Under the pieces are notes generated by a model. It worked only from the letters and a program-made list of their open reading frames with translations. It was not told the origin of the DNA and searched no databases. Positions 40,502 through 49,496 of a stretch of DNA of 64,000 nucleotides are shown piece after piece. Where the stretch lies: the NCBI RefSeq assembly GCF_005938625.1, contig NZ_VCNJ01000020.1, positions 30,657-94,656 on the forward strand, given 5' to 3'. Made by a program: the position numbers and the translations under genes. Numbering within the stretch: position 1 is the first letter of the stretch; each line of letters begins with the position of its first letter. The DNA comes from Pseudomonas fluorescens. GTDB lineage: Bacteria > Pseudomonadota > Gammaproteobacteria > Pseudomonadales > Pseudomonadaceae.

Positions 40502-40939
40502 TCACGCCAGCGCTTTCAGAGTGGCGTCGATATCCTGCAAAACGCTGGCTTCGCCCTTCTCGCCCCAATACAACGCGATCATCTGCTTGTCCGCCTCGAC
40601 TTTGAAAACATTGCCCGGCAACTTTTCGAAATGATTGAGCAGCGCTTGATCCTCGCAGACTTCCTGCCACTGATTGACCCACACACCCGGCGACTTCTGC
40701 CAGTAAGTCCAGCAGACAGGCTGCTTGCTGCGACGTGGCCGATGATACTGCGCACACGGGTTCGGCGGCTCTTGCGCCAGCCAGTGTGGCCATTCCTGCG
40801 GTGCCAGCTGCATGGCCAGACCGATGCGTCGCGCCTCCATACGCAGGGCAATGCGACCGCTTTGCGCGCGCGATGGGCGTAACCACGCCAGCGGACTCAA
40901 AACCACCAACAGGATTGACACCACTAACCAGACCGTCAT
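40502..40939 (-). CDS. Membrane-anchored conserved protein of unknown function
   Basis: 145 residues from the ATG at 40939 (MTVWLVVSILLVVLSPLAWLRPSRAQSGR): one N-terminal membrane helix followed by a basic stretch, then a soluble domain rich in Trp (WPHWLAQEPPNPCAQYHRPRR, VCWTYWQKSPGVWVNQWQEVCE). The positively charged residues after the helix suggest the bulk is cytoplasmic. A gene with this layout is found between fadB and uup in P. aeruginosa. No function known to me. Confidence 0.78.
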   Translation of the reverse strand: MTVWLVVSILLVVLSPLAWLRPSRAQSGRIALRMEARRIGLAMQLAPQEWPHWLAQEPPNPCAQYHRPRRSKQPVCWTYWQKSPGVWVNQWQEVCEDQALLNHFEKLPGNVFKVEADKQMIALYWGEKGEASVLQDIDATLKALA

Positions 40940-41042
40940 ATCTCTATTCCCAATTCTTGGTGAGCGCATTGTGTCACTTTGGAACCAATGCGCTTGAAAC
41001 CAGCCATACTTAACAATATTGAAACCTCACGAGGAGCACCTC

Positions 41043-41480
41043 ATGCCCTACCACCACATCCTGGTCGCCGTAGATCTGACCGAAGAGTGCGACCCTGTGA
41101 TTCACCGCGCCCGAGAGCTGTCGGCGAGCAATGGCGCCAAGCTTTCGCTGGTGCATATCGTCGAGCCGATGGCCATGGCATTCGGCGGCGACGTGCCGAT
41201 GGATCTGTCACAACTGCAACAACAGCAGTTCGATCAGGCCAAGGAGCGTCTTGAGCGCTTGAAAGCCAAATATGCAGAACTTGAAGGTGCAAACTGCCAC
41301 CTGACCTATGGCCAGCCTCGCCAGGAAATCCATCATTTCGCCAAGGAAAACACGTGCGATCTGATCGTGGTCGGCAGCCATGGCCGCCATGGTCTGGCGC
41401 TGTTGCTGGGTTCGACCGCCAATGATGTACTGCACGGCGCGCCTTGCGATGTACTGGCGGTACATCTGATCAAACGCTGA
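41043..41480 (+). CDS. Universal stress protein (UspA family)
   Basis: 145 residues from the ATG at 41043, with AGGAGCACC upstream. UspA fold: HILVAVDLTEECD at the N-terminus and the ATP-binding style loop VVGSHGRHGLALLLGSTANDVLHGAPCDVLAV. The GxxG-x9-G(S/T) pattern suggests nucleotide binding. Cytosolic stress-response protein of undefined mechanism. Monocistronic, divergent from the membrane-anchored gene; a REP pair and terminator follow. Confidence 0.93.
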   Translation: MPYHHILVAVDLTEECDPVIHRARELSASNGAKLSLVHIVEPMAMAFGGDVPMDLSQLQQQQFDQAKERLERLKAKYAELEGANCHLTYGQPRQEIHHFAKENTCDLIVVGSHGRHGLALLLGSTANDVLHGAPCDVLAVHLIKR

Positions 41481-41490
41481 AACCGTCCCG

Positions 41491-41580
41491 TGTAGGAGTG
41501 AGCCTGCTCGCGATCGCGTTCTGACAGTCGACGAATTCGTTGAATGCCAAACCGCTATCGCGAGCAGGCTCACTCCTACA
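41491..41580. repeat. Paired REP element, variant TGTAGGAGTGAGCCTGCTCGCGA
   Basis: Inverted units about 45 bases apart. It differs from the main GTGGGAGCGAGC family by A/T substitutions matched on both arms, so each unit's hairpin is preserved. Confidence 0.9.
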
Positions 41581-41601
41581 AGTGAACTGCGTTTAGATAT
41601 G

Positions 41602-41638
41602 AAAAGCCCGGCGCTCATCACTGAACGCCGGGCTTTTT
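41602..41638. terminator. Bidirectional intrinsic terminator between usp and uup
   Basis: AAAAGCCCGGCG pairs with CGCCGGGCTTTT around a 12-base loop, with A/T tracts on both sides. Confidence 0.9.
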
Positions 41639-41652
41639 CACATCAGGATCAA

Positions 41653-43575
41653 TCAGGCATCCAGCTCGGCCCAACGCTCCATCAACGCATCCAGCTCAGC
41701 CTGCAACTGCTCCAGCGAAGCAATCACCTTGGCTGTTTCAGCCGGTGGACGCTGATAGAAACCGCCTTCAGCCATCTCAGCCTCCACTGCGGCGATCTGC
41801 TGTTCCTTGGCATCGATATCGCCCGGCAACGCTTCCAGCTCGCGCTGCAGCTTGTAGCTCAGCTTCTTCTTGGCCGCCGGTGCTGCTGCGGCAGGCGCTG
41901 CGACCACAGCAGGCTCAGCGGTCACCACGGCGGAGTTCAAGTCAGCCTTGCCCGACTTGCTTTCAGTCACGCCCAACAGGCGCGGCGAACCGCCCTGACG
42001 GATCCAGTCCTGATAGCCGCCGACGTATTCACGCACCTTGCCTTCACCTTCGAAAACCAGGGTGCTGGTGACCACGTTGTCGAGGAATGCCCGGTCGTGA
42101 CTGACCATCAGCACGGTGCCGTTGAAGGTCAGCAGCACTTCTTCCAGCAGCTCAAGGGTTTCCACGTCGAGGTCGTTGGTCGGTTCGTCGAGGACCAGCA
42201 GGTTCGCCGGTTTGCTGAACAGTTTTGCCAGCAACAGACGCGCACGCTCACCACCCGACAGCGCCTTGACCGGCGTGCGGGCACGCTGCGGGCTGAACAG
42301 GAAGTCGCCGAGGTAGCTCAGCACGTGCCGGCTCTGACCGTCGATATCGATGAAGTCGCGACCTTCGGCGACGTTATCGATCACGGTTTTTTCCAGATCC
42401 AGCTGATGACGCAACTGGTCGAAGTACGCCACGTCGATCCGCGTGCCCTCTTCCACTTTGCCGCTGGTCGGTTGCAGACCGCTGAGCATCAGTTTCAGCA
42501 GGGTGGTCTTGCCAGTACCGTTGGCGCCGAGCAGACCAATACGGTCGCCGCGCGTCAGCACCATCGAGAAGTCCTTGATCAGGAACGGGCCACCCGGGTG
42601 AGCGAAACTCACGTTCTCGAGGACCATCACCTGCTTGCCGGACTTGTCGGCAGTGTCCAACTGAATGTTGGCCTTGCCGGTGCGCTCACGACGCTCGCTG
42701 CGCTCAACGCGCAGGGCTTTCAGGGCACGGACGCGGCCTTCGTTGCGGGTGCGGCGCGCCTTGATGCCCTGGCGGATCCAGACTTCTTCCTGGGCCAGTT
42801 TCTTGTCGAACAGCGCGTTGGCGGTTTCTTCAGCGGCCAGCGCGGCTTCTTTGTGCACAAGGAAACTGGCGTAGTCGCCGTTCCAGTCGATCAGGCCGCC
42901 GCGATCCAGTTCGAGGATGCGCGTGGCGAGGTTTTGCAGGAAGGAACGGTCGTGCGTGATGAACAGCACGGCGCCCTGGAAATCTTTCAGCGCTTCTTCG
43001 AGCCAGGCAATCGCACCGATGTCCAGGTGGTTGGTCGGTTCGTCGAGCAGCAGCAGATCCGGCTCGGACACCAGCGCCTGCGCCAGCAGCACGCGACGAC
43101 GCCAGCCGCCGGACAACTGGGCGAGGGTCTTGTCGGCCGGCAATTGCAGGCGGCTCAAAGTGCTCTCGACCAGAGTCTGCAAACGCCAGCCATCACGGGC
43201 TTCGAGGTCTTGCTGAACGTGCATCAGCTTGTTCAGGTCTTCTTCAGTAACGCAGTTCTGCGCAAGGTGATGGTATTCGGCGAGCAACGCGCCCACGCCA
43301 TCAAGGCCTTCAGCGACCACGTCGAACACTGTCCGATCGTCGGCCACTGGCAATTCTTGCGGCAATTCGCCGATTTTCAGACCGGGGGCACGCCACACCG
43401 AGCCTTCATCGGGCTTCTGGTCGCCCTTGACCAGTTTCATCATGCTGGACTTGCCAGTGCCGTTGCGGCCGATGATGCACACCCGCTCACCACGGGCGAT
43501 CTGCCAGGACACCTTGTCCAACAACGGCATAGCGCCGAACGCAAGGGACACATCGCTGAATTTGAGCAGGGTCAT
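41653..43575 (-). CDS. uup: ABC-F family ATPase Uup
   Basis: 640 residues from the ATG at 43575 (MTLLKFSDVSLAFG). Two ABC domains (GRNGTGKSS, LSGGWRRRVLLAQAL, LLDEPTNHLD; then GANGTGKTT, LSGGERARLLLAKL, VLDEPTNDLD), no membrane segments, an inter-domain linker and a C-terminal Ala-rich stretch followed by a coiled coil (LSYKLQRELEALPGDIDAKEQQIAAVEAEMAE). The C-terminal coiled coil distinguishes Uup from EttA. Uup acts on ribosomes or replication intermediates; the exact role is debated. Divergent from slt. Confidence 0.94.
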   Translation of the reverse strand: MTLLKFSDVSLAFGAMPLLDKVSWQIARGERVCIIGRNGTGKSSMMKLVKGDQKPDEGSVWRAPGLKIGELPQELPVADDRTVFDVVAEGLDGVGALLAEYHHLAQNCVTEEDLNKLMHVQQDLEARDGWRLQTLVESTLSRLQLPADKTLAQLSGGWRRRVLLAQALVSEPDLLLLDEPTNHLDIGAIAWLEEALKDFQGAVLFITHDRSFLQNLATRILELDRGGLIDWNGDYASFLVHKEAALAAEETANALFDKKLAQEEVWIRQGIKARRTRNEGRVRALKALRVERSERRERTGKANIQLDTADKSGKQVMVLENVSFAHPGGPFLIKDFSMVLTRGDRIGLLGANGTGKTTLLKLMLSGLQPTSGKVEEGTRIDVAYFDQLRHQLDLEKTVIDNVAEGRDFIDIDGQSRHVLSYLGDFLFSPQRARTPVKALSGGERARLLLAKLFSKPANLLVLDEPTNDLDVETLELLEEVLLTFNGTVLMVSHDRAFLDNVVTSTLVFEGEGKVREYVGGYQDWIRQGGSPRLLGVTESKSGKADLNSAVVTAEPAVVAAPAAAAPAAKKKLSYKLQRELEALPGDIDAKEQQIAAVEAEMAEGGFYQRPPAETAKVIASLEQLQAELDALMERWAELDA

Positions 43576-43789
43576 GAGCTTCTCCAAAAACCGGGCGCGC
43601 ATTCTACCTGAGTTAGGGCTTCAGCAGGCCGGCAATTTGTCTGTCGAAGCACTCTGCACAACAATTGTTGCGAACTTGTGCTGCGAGGCCGGCAAAGCTT
43701 TCGCCGCTTGCTGGCAAAAGGCTAAGCTACAGACAATTCAGTGCTGATTGATGTCGGCACTTGTCATGATTTCTCTGCCCGGATGTCTC

Positions 43790-45718
43790 ATGCGCAGTCG
43801 CCTTTTCAGTGTCTTGTCCTGCTTGCTACTTACCGCCGCTGCCGCTCAATCCGCCCAGGCGGTGGACCTGTCCACCCAACGCCAGTATTACGATGAAGCC
43901 AAGCGCGCCTTGGCCAAGGGTGATACCGGCCCGTATTTCCGTTATAGCCAGGCGCTGGCCGATTATCCGCTGGAACCGTATCTCGCTTACGACGAACTGA
44001 CCGCACGCCTGAAGACCGCGAGCAATGCAGAAATCGAGAAATTTCTCGCCGAGCACGGTGACCTGCCCCAGGCCAACTGGATGAAACTGCGCTGGTTGCG
44101 CTGGCTCGCCGACCGTGGCGATTGGGCGACCTTCGTCAAGTATTACGACCCGAAACTCAATTTCACCGAACTGGACTGCCTCAATGCGCAGTATCAGATC
44201 AGCAGCGGTCACAAGGCCGAGGGTTACGCCAATGCCGAAAAGCTCTGGCTGACCGGCAAATCACAACCCGCTGCCTGTGACGGACTGTTCGGCATCTGGG
44301 CCGCCGACGGCCAGCTCACCGAACAGAAACGCTGGGAGCGCACCAAACTCGCCGCTCAGACGCGCAACTATCCACTGGCCAACAGTTTGGTCAATGGCCT
44401 GACCACCCTCGCCCCGCGCGGTCGTTTGCTGGTGGATGTGGCGCAGAAACCGGAGTTGCTGAATCAACCGTCGCGCTTCACCCCGGCCGATGAGCCGATG
44501 TCCGACGTGGTCAGTCTCGGCCTGCGCCGTCTCGCCCGTCAGGATCCGGACAAGGCCATGGCGCTGCTCGACGGTTACGCCAGCAGCATGCATTTCTCCC
44601 GCGATGAAAAAGTCGCGATCGCCCGGGAAATCGGTCTGACCCTCGCCCGACGCTTCGACAGCCGCGCGCTGGACGTGATGACCAAATACGACCCGGAGTT
44701 GCGCGATAACACCGTCTCGGAATGGCGTTTGCGCCTGCTGCTGCGTCTGGCGCGTTGGGACGATGCGTATCAGTTGACCCGCCGTCTGCCGCAGGATCTG
44801 GCCACCACCAACCGCTGGCGCTACTGGCAGGCGCGCAGTCTGGAACTGGCCCAGCCGCAAAACCCGGAAGCACAGACCCTATACAAAGGCCTCGCGCGGG
44901 AACGTGACTTCTACGGTTTCCTTGCCGCCGACCGCTCGCAATCGCCGTACTCGCTGAACAACAAGCCGTTGGTCCTCAGCCAGGCACTGATCAACAAGGT
45001 GCGCAACACCCCGGGCGTGCGCCGCGCGCTGGAATTCCATGCTCGCGGGCAGATCGTCGACGGTCGTCGCGAGTGGTATCACGTTAGCCGCCATTTCAAC
45101 CGCGATGAGATGGTTGCCCAGGCGAAACTGGCTTACGACCTGAAATGGTACTTCCCGGCGATCCGCACCATCAGCCAGGCGCAGTACTGGGACGATCTGG
45201 ATATTCGCTTCCCGATGGCTCACCGCGAAACCCTTGTGCGTGAAGCCAAGGTGCGTGGCCTGCATTCGAGCTGGGTGTTCGCCATCACCCGCCAGGAAAG
45301 CGCTTTCATGGACGACGCCCGCTCCGGCGTTGGCGCCAGTGGCCTGATGCAGTTGATGCCCGGCACCGCCAAGGAAACCGCGCGCAAGTTCAGCATCCCG
45401 CTGGCCTCGCCGCAGCAGGTACTCGATCCAGACAAGAACATCCAGCTCGGCGCCGCTTACCTGAGCCAGGTGCACAGCCAGTTCAACGGCAACCGCGTCC
45501 TCGCCTCCGCCGCCTACAACGCCGGCCCGGGTCGAGTGCGCCAATGGCTACGCGGTGCTGATCACCTGAGCTTTGACGTTTGGGTGGAAAGCATCCCGTT
45601 CGATGAAACCCGTCAGTACGTGCAGAACGTGTTGTCGTACTCGGTGATCTACGGCCAGAAGCTCAACTCGCCACAGCCGCTGGTGGATTGGCATGAGCGG
45701 TACTTTGACGATCAGTGA
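43790..45718 (+). CDS. slt: Soluble lytic murein transglycosylase Slt
   Basis: 642 residues from the ATG at 43790. Signal peptide ending SAQA before VDLSTQRQYYDEAKRALAKGD, a superhelical alpha-alpha repeat (U and L domains), and the catalytic C domain with Glu503 in AITRQESAFMDDARSGVGASGLMQLMPGTAKETA and AAYNAGPGRVRQWL. It cleaves peptidoglycan to 1,6-anhydromuropeptides in the periplasm; NagZ, also in this window, acts on the recycled products. Two upstream Met codons are possible but lack a better signal peptide. Confidence 0.95.
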   Translation: MRSRLFSVLSCLLLTAAAAQSAQAVDLSTQRQYYDEAKRALAKGDTGPYFRYSQALADYPLEPYLAYDELTARLKTASNAEIEKFLAEHGDLPQANWMKLRWLRWLADRGDWATFVKYYDPKLNFTELDCLNAQYQISSGHKAEGYANAEKLWLTGKSQPAACDGLFGIWAADGQLTEQKRWERTKLAAQTRNYPLANSLVNGLTTLAPRGRLLVDVAQKPELLNQPSRFTPADEPMSDVVSLGLRRLARQDPDKAMALLDGYASSMHFSRDEKVAIAREIGLTLARRFDSRALDVMTKYDPELRDNTVSEWRLRLLLRLARWDDAYQLTRRLPQDLATTNRWRYWQARSLELAQPQNPEAQTLYKGLARERDFYGFLAADRSQSPYSLNNKPLVLSQALINKVRNTPGVRRALEFHARGQIVDGRREWYHVSRHFNRDEMVAQAKLAYDLKWYFPAIRTISQAQYWDDLDIRFPMAHRETLVREAKVRGLHSSWVFAITRQESAFMDDARSGVGASGLMQLMPGTAKETARKFSIPLASPQQVLDPDKNIQLGAAYLSQVHSQFNGNRVLASAAYNAGPGRVRQWLRGADHLSFDVWVESIPFDETRQYVQNVLSYSVIYGQKLNSPQPLVDWHERYFDDQ

Positions 45719-45741
45719 TCACGAGGCTGACGCCGAGTAAC

Positions 45742-45777
45742 AAAAAATGCCCGTATCTCGCGATACGGGCATTTTTT
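45742..45777. terminator. Bidirectional intrinsic terminator after slt
   Basis: A near-perfect palindrome: AAAAAATGCCCGTATC, then TCGC, then GATACGGGCATTTTTT; it serves slt and the convergent ABC exporter. Confidence 0.93.
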
Positions 45778-45800
45778 ATAGGTACAACCTGAGCGGTTAC

Positions 45801-47606
45801 TTAGTGAATGGCAGGATCGGTGACAGGATTAGTTGAAGCGCTCTTGCCATCATTGAACTGCAACGCCGCCAATCGTGCATACAGCGGATTGCTGGCAATC
45901 AGCTCCTGATGAGTGCCAATGGCCACAAGTTTGCCCTGATCCATCACTGCAATCCGGTCAGCGTTTTTCACCGTGGCCAGTCGATGCGCGATCACCAGCG
46001 TGGTGCGGTTCTGCATGAGGCTCGGCAGCGCTTCCTGAATCAGGTGTTCACTCTGTGCATCGAGGGCGCTGGTAGCTTCGTCCAACAGCAGGATCGGTGC
46101 GTCGACCAGCAACGCCCGGGCAATCGCCAAGCGCTGACGCTGGCCACCGGAAAGGCCGAGGCCACCATCGCCGAGATGGGTCTGGTAACCGTTGGGCATT
46201 TTCTCGATGAAGTCGTGGGCGTGAGCAATTTTTGCCGCTTCCTTGACTTGCTCCAGCGTCGCCCCCGGATTGCCGTAACGAATATTCTCTTCAACGCTGC
46301 CAAAGAACAGCGCCGGCGACTGTGAGACCAGGGCGAAGTGACGGCGCAGGTCCAGCGGATCGAGGCTGGTCAACGGCACGCCATCAATCAGGATCCGACC
46401 TTCCACAGGATCATAAAAGCGCAATAGCAAATCGTACACGGTGGACTTGCCGGCGCCGGATGGCCCCACCAGCGCCAGCGTCTCACCGGCCCGGATGGTC
46501 AGATTCAAACCGTTGACGGCGTAGCTTTCCGGACGCGAAGGGTAGGAAAAACGCACGTCCTGCAATTGCAATTCCCCCCGCACGCGCTCCGGCAGGGTCA
46601 CCAGCCCGGCGGTTGGTGGCTGGATGATATTTTCCGAACCCAACAGCTCAGCGATTCGTTCGGCGGCACCGGCTGCGCGCTGCAGCTCACCGATCACCTC
46701 ACTCAACGTGCCAATGGCACTGCCGACAATCAGGCTGTAAAAGACAAACGCCGCCAGTTCGCCCCCGGTGATGCGCCCCGCGATCACGTCCATCCCGCCA
46801 ACCCACAACATCACTGCCACGGCGCCGAGCACCAGCACAATCACCATGGTGATCATCCACGAACGCTGAAAGATGCGTTTGCGTGCAGTGTCGAATGCGT
46901 CCTCGACCGTCGTCGCAAAACGCCGCTCATCCTGCACCTGATGGTTGTAGGCCTGCACGGTTTTGATCTGGCCGAGGGTTTCCGACACATAGCTGCCGAT
47001 ATCGGCGACACGGTCCTGGCTCAACCGCGACAGATTGCGCACGCGCCGGCCGAAAATCAGAATCGGTGCCACCACGAACGGCAAGGCAATCACCACGATG
47101 CTGGTGAGCTTTGCGTTGGTCACGAACAACAGGATGACACCACCAATGACCATCAGCAGGTTACGCAGGAACATCGACAGCGACGAGCCGATCACCGATT
47201 GCAAGAGTGTCGTGTCGGCAGTCAGCCGCGACTGAATCTCCGAACTGCGGTTGTTCTCATAGAAGCCGGGGTGCAGATAGACCAGATGATTGAAGACCTC
47301 ACGGCGAATGTCGGCGACGCAGCGCTCACCGATCCACGACACCCAGTAAAACCGTGCGAACGTGCCGACCGCCAGGCCCAGTACCATCAACATGAAGATG
47401 CCGATGCTCTGATTGAGCTGATGCGGTGACTGAGTCATGAAGCCCCGGTCGACCAACAGTTTGATCCCCTGCCCCATCGACAATGTAACGGCGGCGGTGA
47501 CGATCAATGCCAGCAGAGCGCCGATGACTTGCCAGCGGTAAGGGGCCAGAAATCGGCTGGTCAGACGCAGGGCGCGCCGGTGCCTTGAAGAAAGCTTCGG
47601 GGTCAT
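45801..47606 (-). CDS. ABC exporter of the MsbA/lipid-multidrug type
   Basis: 601 residues: six membrane helices in the N-terminal half (RFLAPYRWQVIGALLALIVTAAVTLSMG ...), then one ATPase domain (Walker A GPSGAGKST, LSGGQRQRLAIARALL, Walker B ILLLDEATSALD, switch His in VIAHRLATV). Half-transporter that would work as a homodimer. It resembles MsbA-like lipid/multidrug exporters, but the real msbA is usually in the lipid A/waa region, so the substrate is open. Monocistronic. Confidence 0.88.
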   Translation of the reverse strand: MTPKLSSRHRRALRLTSRFLAPYRWQVIGALLALIVTAAVTLSMGQGIKLLVDRGFMTQSPHQLNQSIGIFMLMVLGLAVGTFARFYWVSWIGERCVADIRREVFNHLVYLHPGFYENNRSSEIQSRLTADTTLLQSVIGSSLSMFLRNLLMVIGGVILLFVTNAKLTSIVVIALPFVVAPILIFGRRVRNLSRLSQDRVADIGSYVSETLGQIKTVQAYNHQVQDERRFATTVEDAFDTARKRIFQRSWMITMVIVLVLGAVAVMLWVGGMDVIAGRITGGELAAFVFYSLIVGSAIGTLSEVIGELQRAAGAAERIAELLGSENIIQPPTAGLVTLPERVRGELQLQDVRFSYPSRPESYAVNGLNLTIRAGETLALVGPSGAGKSTVYDLLLRFYDPVEGRILIDGVPLTSLDPLDLRRHFALVSQSPALFFGSVEENIRYGNPGATLEQVKEAAKIAHAHDFIEKMPNGYQTHLGDGGLGLSGGQRQRLAIARALLVDAPILLLDEATSALDAQSEHLIQEALPSLMQNRTTLVIAHRLATVKNADRIAVMDQGKLVAIGTHQELIASNPLYARLAALQFNDGKSASTNPVTDPAIH

Positions 47607-47861
47607 TCAAGTACGCATCCGTGTTGATGAAAGGGCTAGCGTAAACCTTCTTTGGGGTGGAACTCTGTAAATCACAATGAGTCAGGTTAAATATGCCCCC
47701 AAAGACTAGGCCATAGTTGCTATCGGTCTAACGTCGCGGTTGAGACGAACGGTCATTTCTGTTGGACTGGAATGGCCGCTCATGACGGATCGAAGGCGCT
47801 GTCACAGCCTGGTCACGTGGCGGTTTTAATCTGGGTACACAACCTGATGAGGAGACAGGCC

Positions 47862-48041
47862 ATGTCCTTGCAACACAGCAGCGATGACAAGATTGAAGTG
47901 ATCCGCACCAAGCCCGGCCAGACTCTGGGTTGCTCGATTATCGATAAGGATGGGCATGAAGTACCGATCACTGAAGACATGATCCAGGACGCATGCCGCG
48001 AACTGGAGAAGCGATTGGTCAAGCCTGCCGAACAAAAGTGA
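47862..48041 (+). CDS. Small conserved hypothetical protein
   Basis: 59 residues from the ATG at 47862 (MSLQHSSDDKIEVIRTKPGQTLGCSIIDKDGHEVPITEDMIQDACRELEKRL written in part), with GGAGAC upstream. Compact mixed beta/alpha, one Cys, no signal peptide. An upstream in-frame start at 47772 exists but has no ribosome site. It is followed by a strong terminator, supporting expression. Function unknown. Confidence 0.72.
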   Translation: MSLQHSSDDKIEVIRTKPGQTLGCSIIDKDGHEVPITEDMIQDACRELEKRLVKPAEQK

Positions 48042-48060
48042 TATAGCCACCGTCTTCCTG

Positions 48061-48086
48061 ACCCGGCCCCTTTGGCCGGGTTTTTT
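48061..48086 (+). terminator. Intrinsic terminator of the small 59-residue gene
   Basis: ACCCGGCC pairs with GGCCGGGT around CCTTT, followed by TTTTT on the plus strand. Confidence 0.92.
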
Positions 48087-48119
48087 CTGTGTACCTATCT
48101 GAAATTTGTGCCGGGACTT

Positions 48120-48192
48120 TTGCGAGCAAGTTCGCTCCCACAGGGATTTCCCATCCACTGAAGATTTCCTGTGGGAGCGAGCCTGCTCGCGA
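48120..48192. repeat. Paired REP element, TGCGAGCAAGNTCGCTCCCAC family
   Basis: Two inverted units in the opposite arrangement to those at 3,728 and 50,944 (arms face outward first), with a ~30-base spacer, between the small gene and pdxB. Confidence 0.88.
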
Positions 48193-48209
48193 ATCGGCCA
48201 CCTCGGTTT

Positions 48210-49352
48210 CTAGACAGCCACAGCCCCCAGTGCTGCGACTATCTTCGCCAACTCTGGCGACTCCCCTTCAATCCGCACCTTCAGCCCTTCAATCTCGCGC
48301 CGCACCGGATACTGCTTGCGCAACACATCGAACGCCGCACGCTGCTCACCGACATTGCCTACAAGGCTGCGGCGAAAATCCGCGTCATCGCGGCGCGGGT
48401 CGTACACCCCACGGCATAACATCGCCAGCGCCCAGGCCGGATCGCTGTCACCGTGCAGGGAAACTTCCGACAACCACGGTGCCGGTAGCAGCTCACTGAG
48501 TTGAATGCTCGCTGGCTGGCCGATGAATGCGCAATACGCCTGATAGATCTGCGCAGTTCCGCGCTGTTTGCCGTCGAGGCTGTAACCGGCAATGTGCGGG
48601 GTCGCCAACACGCAGAGTTCGGCCAGCGCCACATCAACCTCCGGTTCGGCCTCCCACACATCAAGAACGGCTTGCAGGTCTTCACGCTCCAGCAGCACGT
48701 TGCGCAGCGCGGCGTTATCCACCACCGGACCACGCGCCGCGTTGATCAGCCATGCGCCGTGCTTGAGCTGCTGCAAACGCTGCTGATCGAACAAATGCCA
48801 GGTCGCCCCTTCGCCACTGCGGGTCAACGGCGTGTGCAGACTGATCACGTCGCACTGTTCGATGATCTGCTCCAGGCTGACGTAATCGCCGCCTTCGGCA
48901 GCCTGCCGTGGCGGATCGCAGACTTTGACGTCCCAGCCCAGGCCCTTCAGGACCTGGATAAGCCTCCCTCCCACCTCACCCGCGCCGACGACACCATAAC
49001 TCCGCTGAGTGAGATCGACGCCTTCGATTTCGGCGAGGGTCATCAGGCTACCCAGCACGTAATCGACCACGCCCCGAGCGTTACAGCCGGGGGCACTGGA
49101 CCAGGTAATGCCGGCCTCATCGAAATACCCGAGATCCAGATGATCAGTGCCAATGGTGCAGGTACCGACAAAGCGAACCTTGCTGCCCTCGAGCAACTCA
49201 CGATTGACGTTGGTCACCGAACGTACGAGCAATACGTCGGCCTGCTCGACCGTCGCACGGTCGATGGAACGGCCCGGCACCCGGCGGATCTCGCCGAAAC
49301 CGGCAAAAAAAGCATCGAGCAGCGGGATATTTTCGTCGGCAACAATCAGCAT
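48210..49352 (-). CDS. pdxB: Erythronate-4-phosphate dehydrogenase PdxB
   Basis: 380 residues of the D-2-hydroxyacid dehydrogenase family: NAD-binding [31 protein letters not shown], catalytic Arg/Glu/His pattern ([23 protein letters not shown]), and the C-terminal PdxB dimerisation domain. It oxidises erythronate-4-phosphate in the DXP-independent branch of pyridoxal phosphate synthesis. Monocistronic; divergent from a MATE pump with a 144-base spacer. Confidence 0.96.
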   Translation of the reverse strand: MLIVADENIPLLDAFFAGFGEIRRVPGRSIDRATVEQADVLLVRSVTNVNRELLEGSKVRFVGTCTIGTDHLDLGYFDEAGITWSSAPGCNARGVVDYVLGSLMTLAEIEGVDLTQRSYGVVGAGEVGGRLIQVLKGLGWDVKVCDPPRQAAEGGDYVSLEQIIEQCDVISLHTPLTRSGEGATWHLFDQQRLQQLKHGAWLINAARGPVVDNAALRNVLLEREDLQAVLDVWEAEPEVDVALAELCVLATPHIAGYSLDGKQRGTAQIYQAYCAFIGQPASIQLSELLPAPWLSEVSLHGDSDPAWALAMLCRGVYDPRRDDADFRRSLVGNVGEQRAAFDVLRKQYPVRREIEGLKVRIEGESPELAKIVAALGAVAV

Positions 49353-49496
49353 GGCGGGCTCCTTTGGCGGATCGGCAGTTTAGGTGCAGATCGGTCGCCG
49401 GGCCAGCAGGCTTTGCGCTTACAAATCCGCAACAGAGGATTTTTCCGGACTGTAACGTCAGCGGCGTAGAATGCGGCGCCTTGCGCATCAACCTCT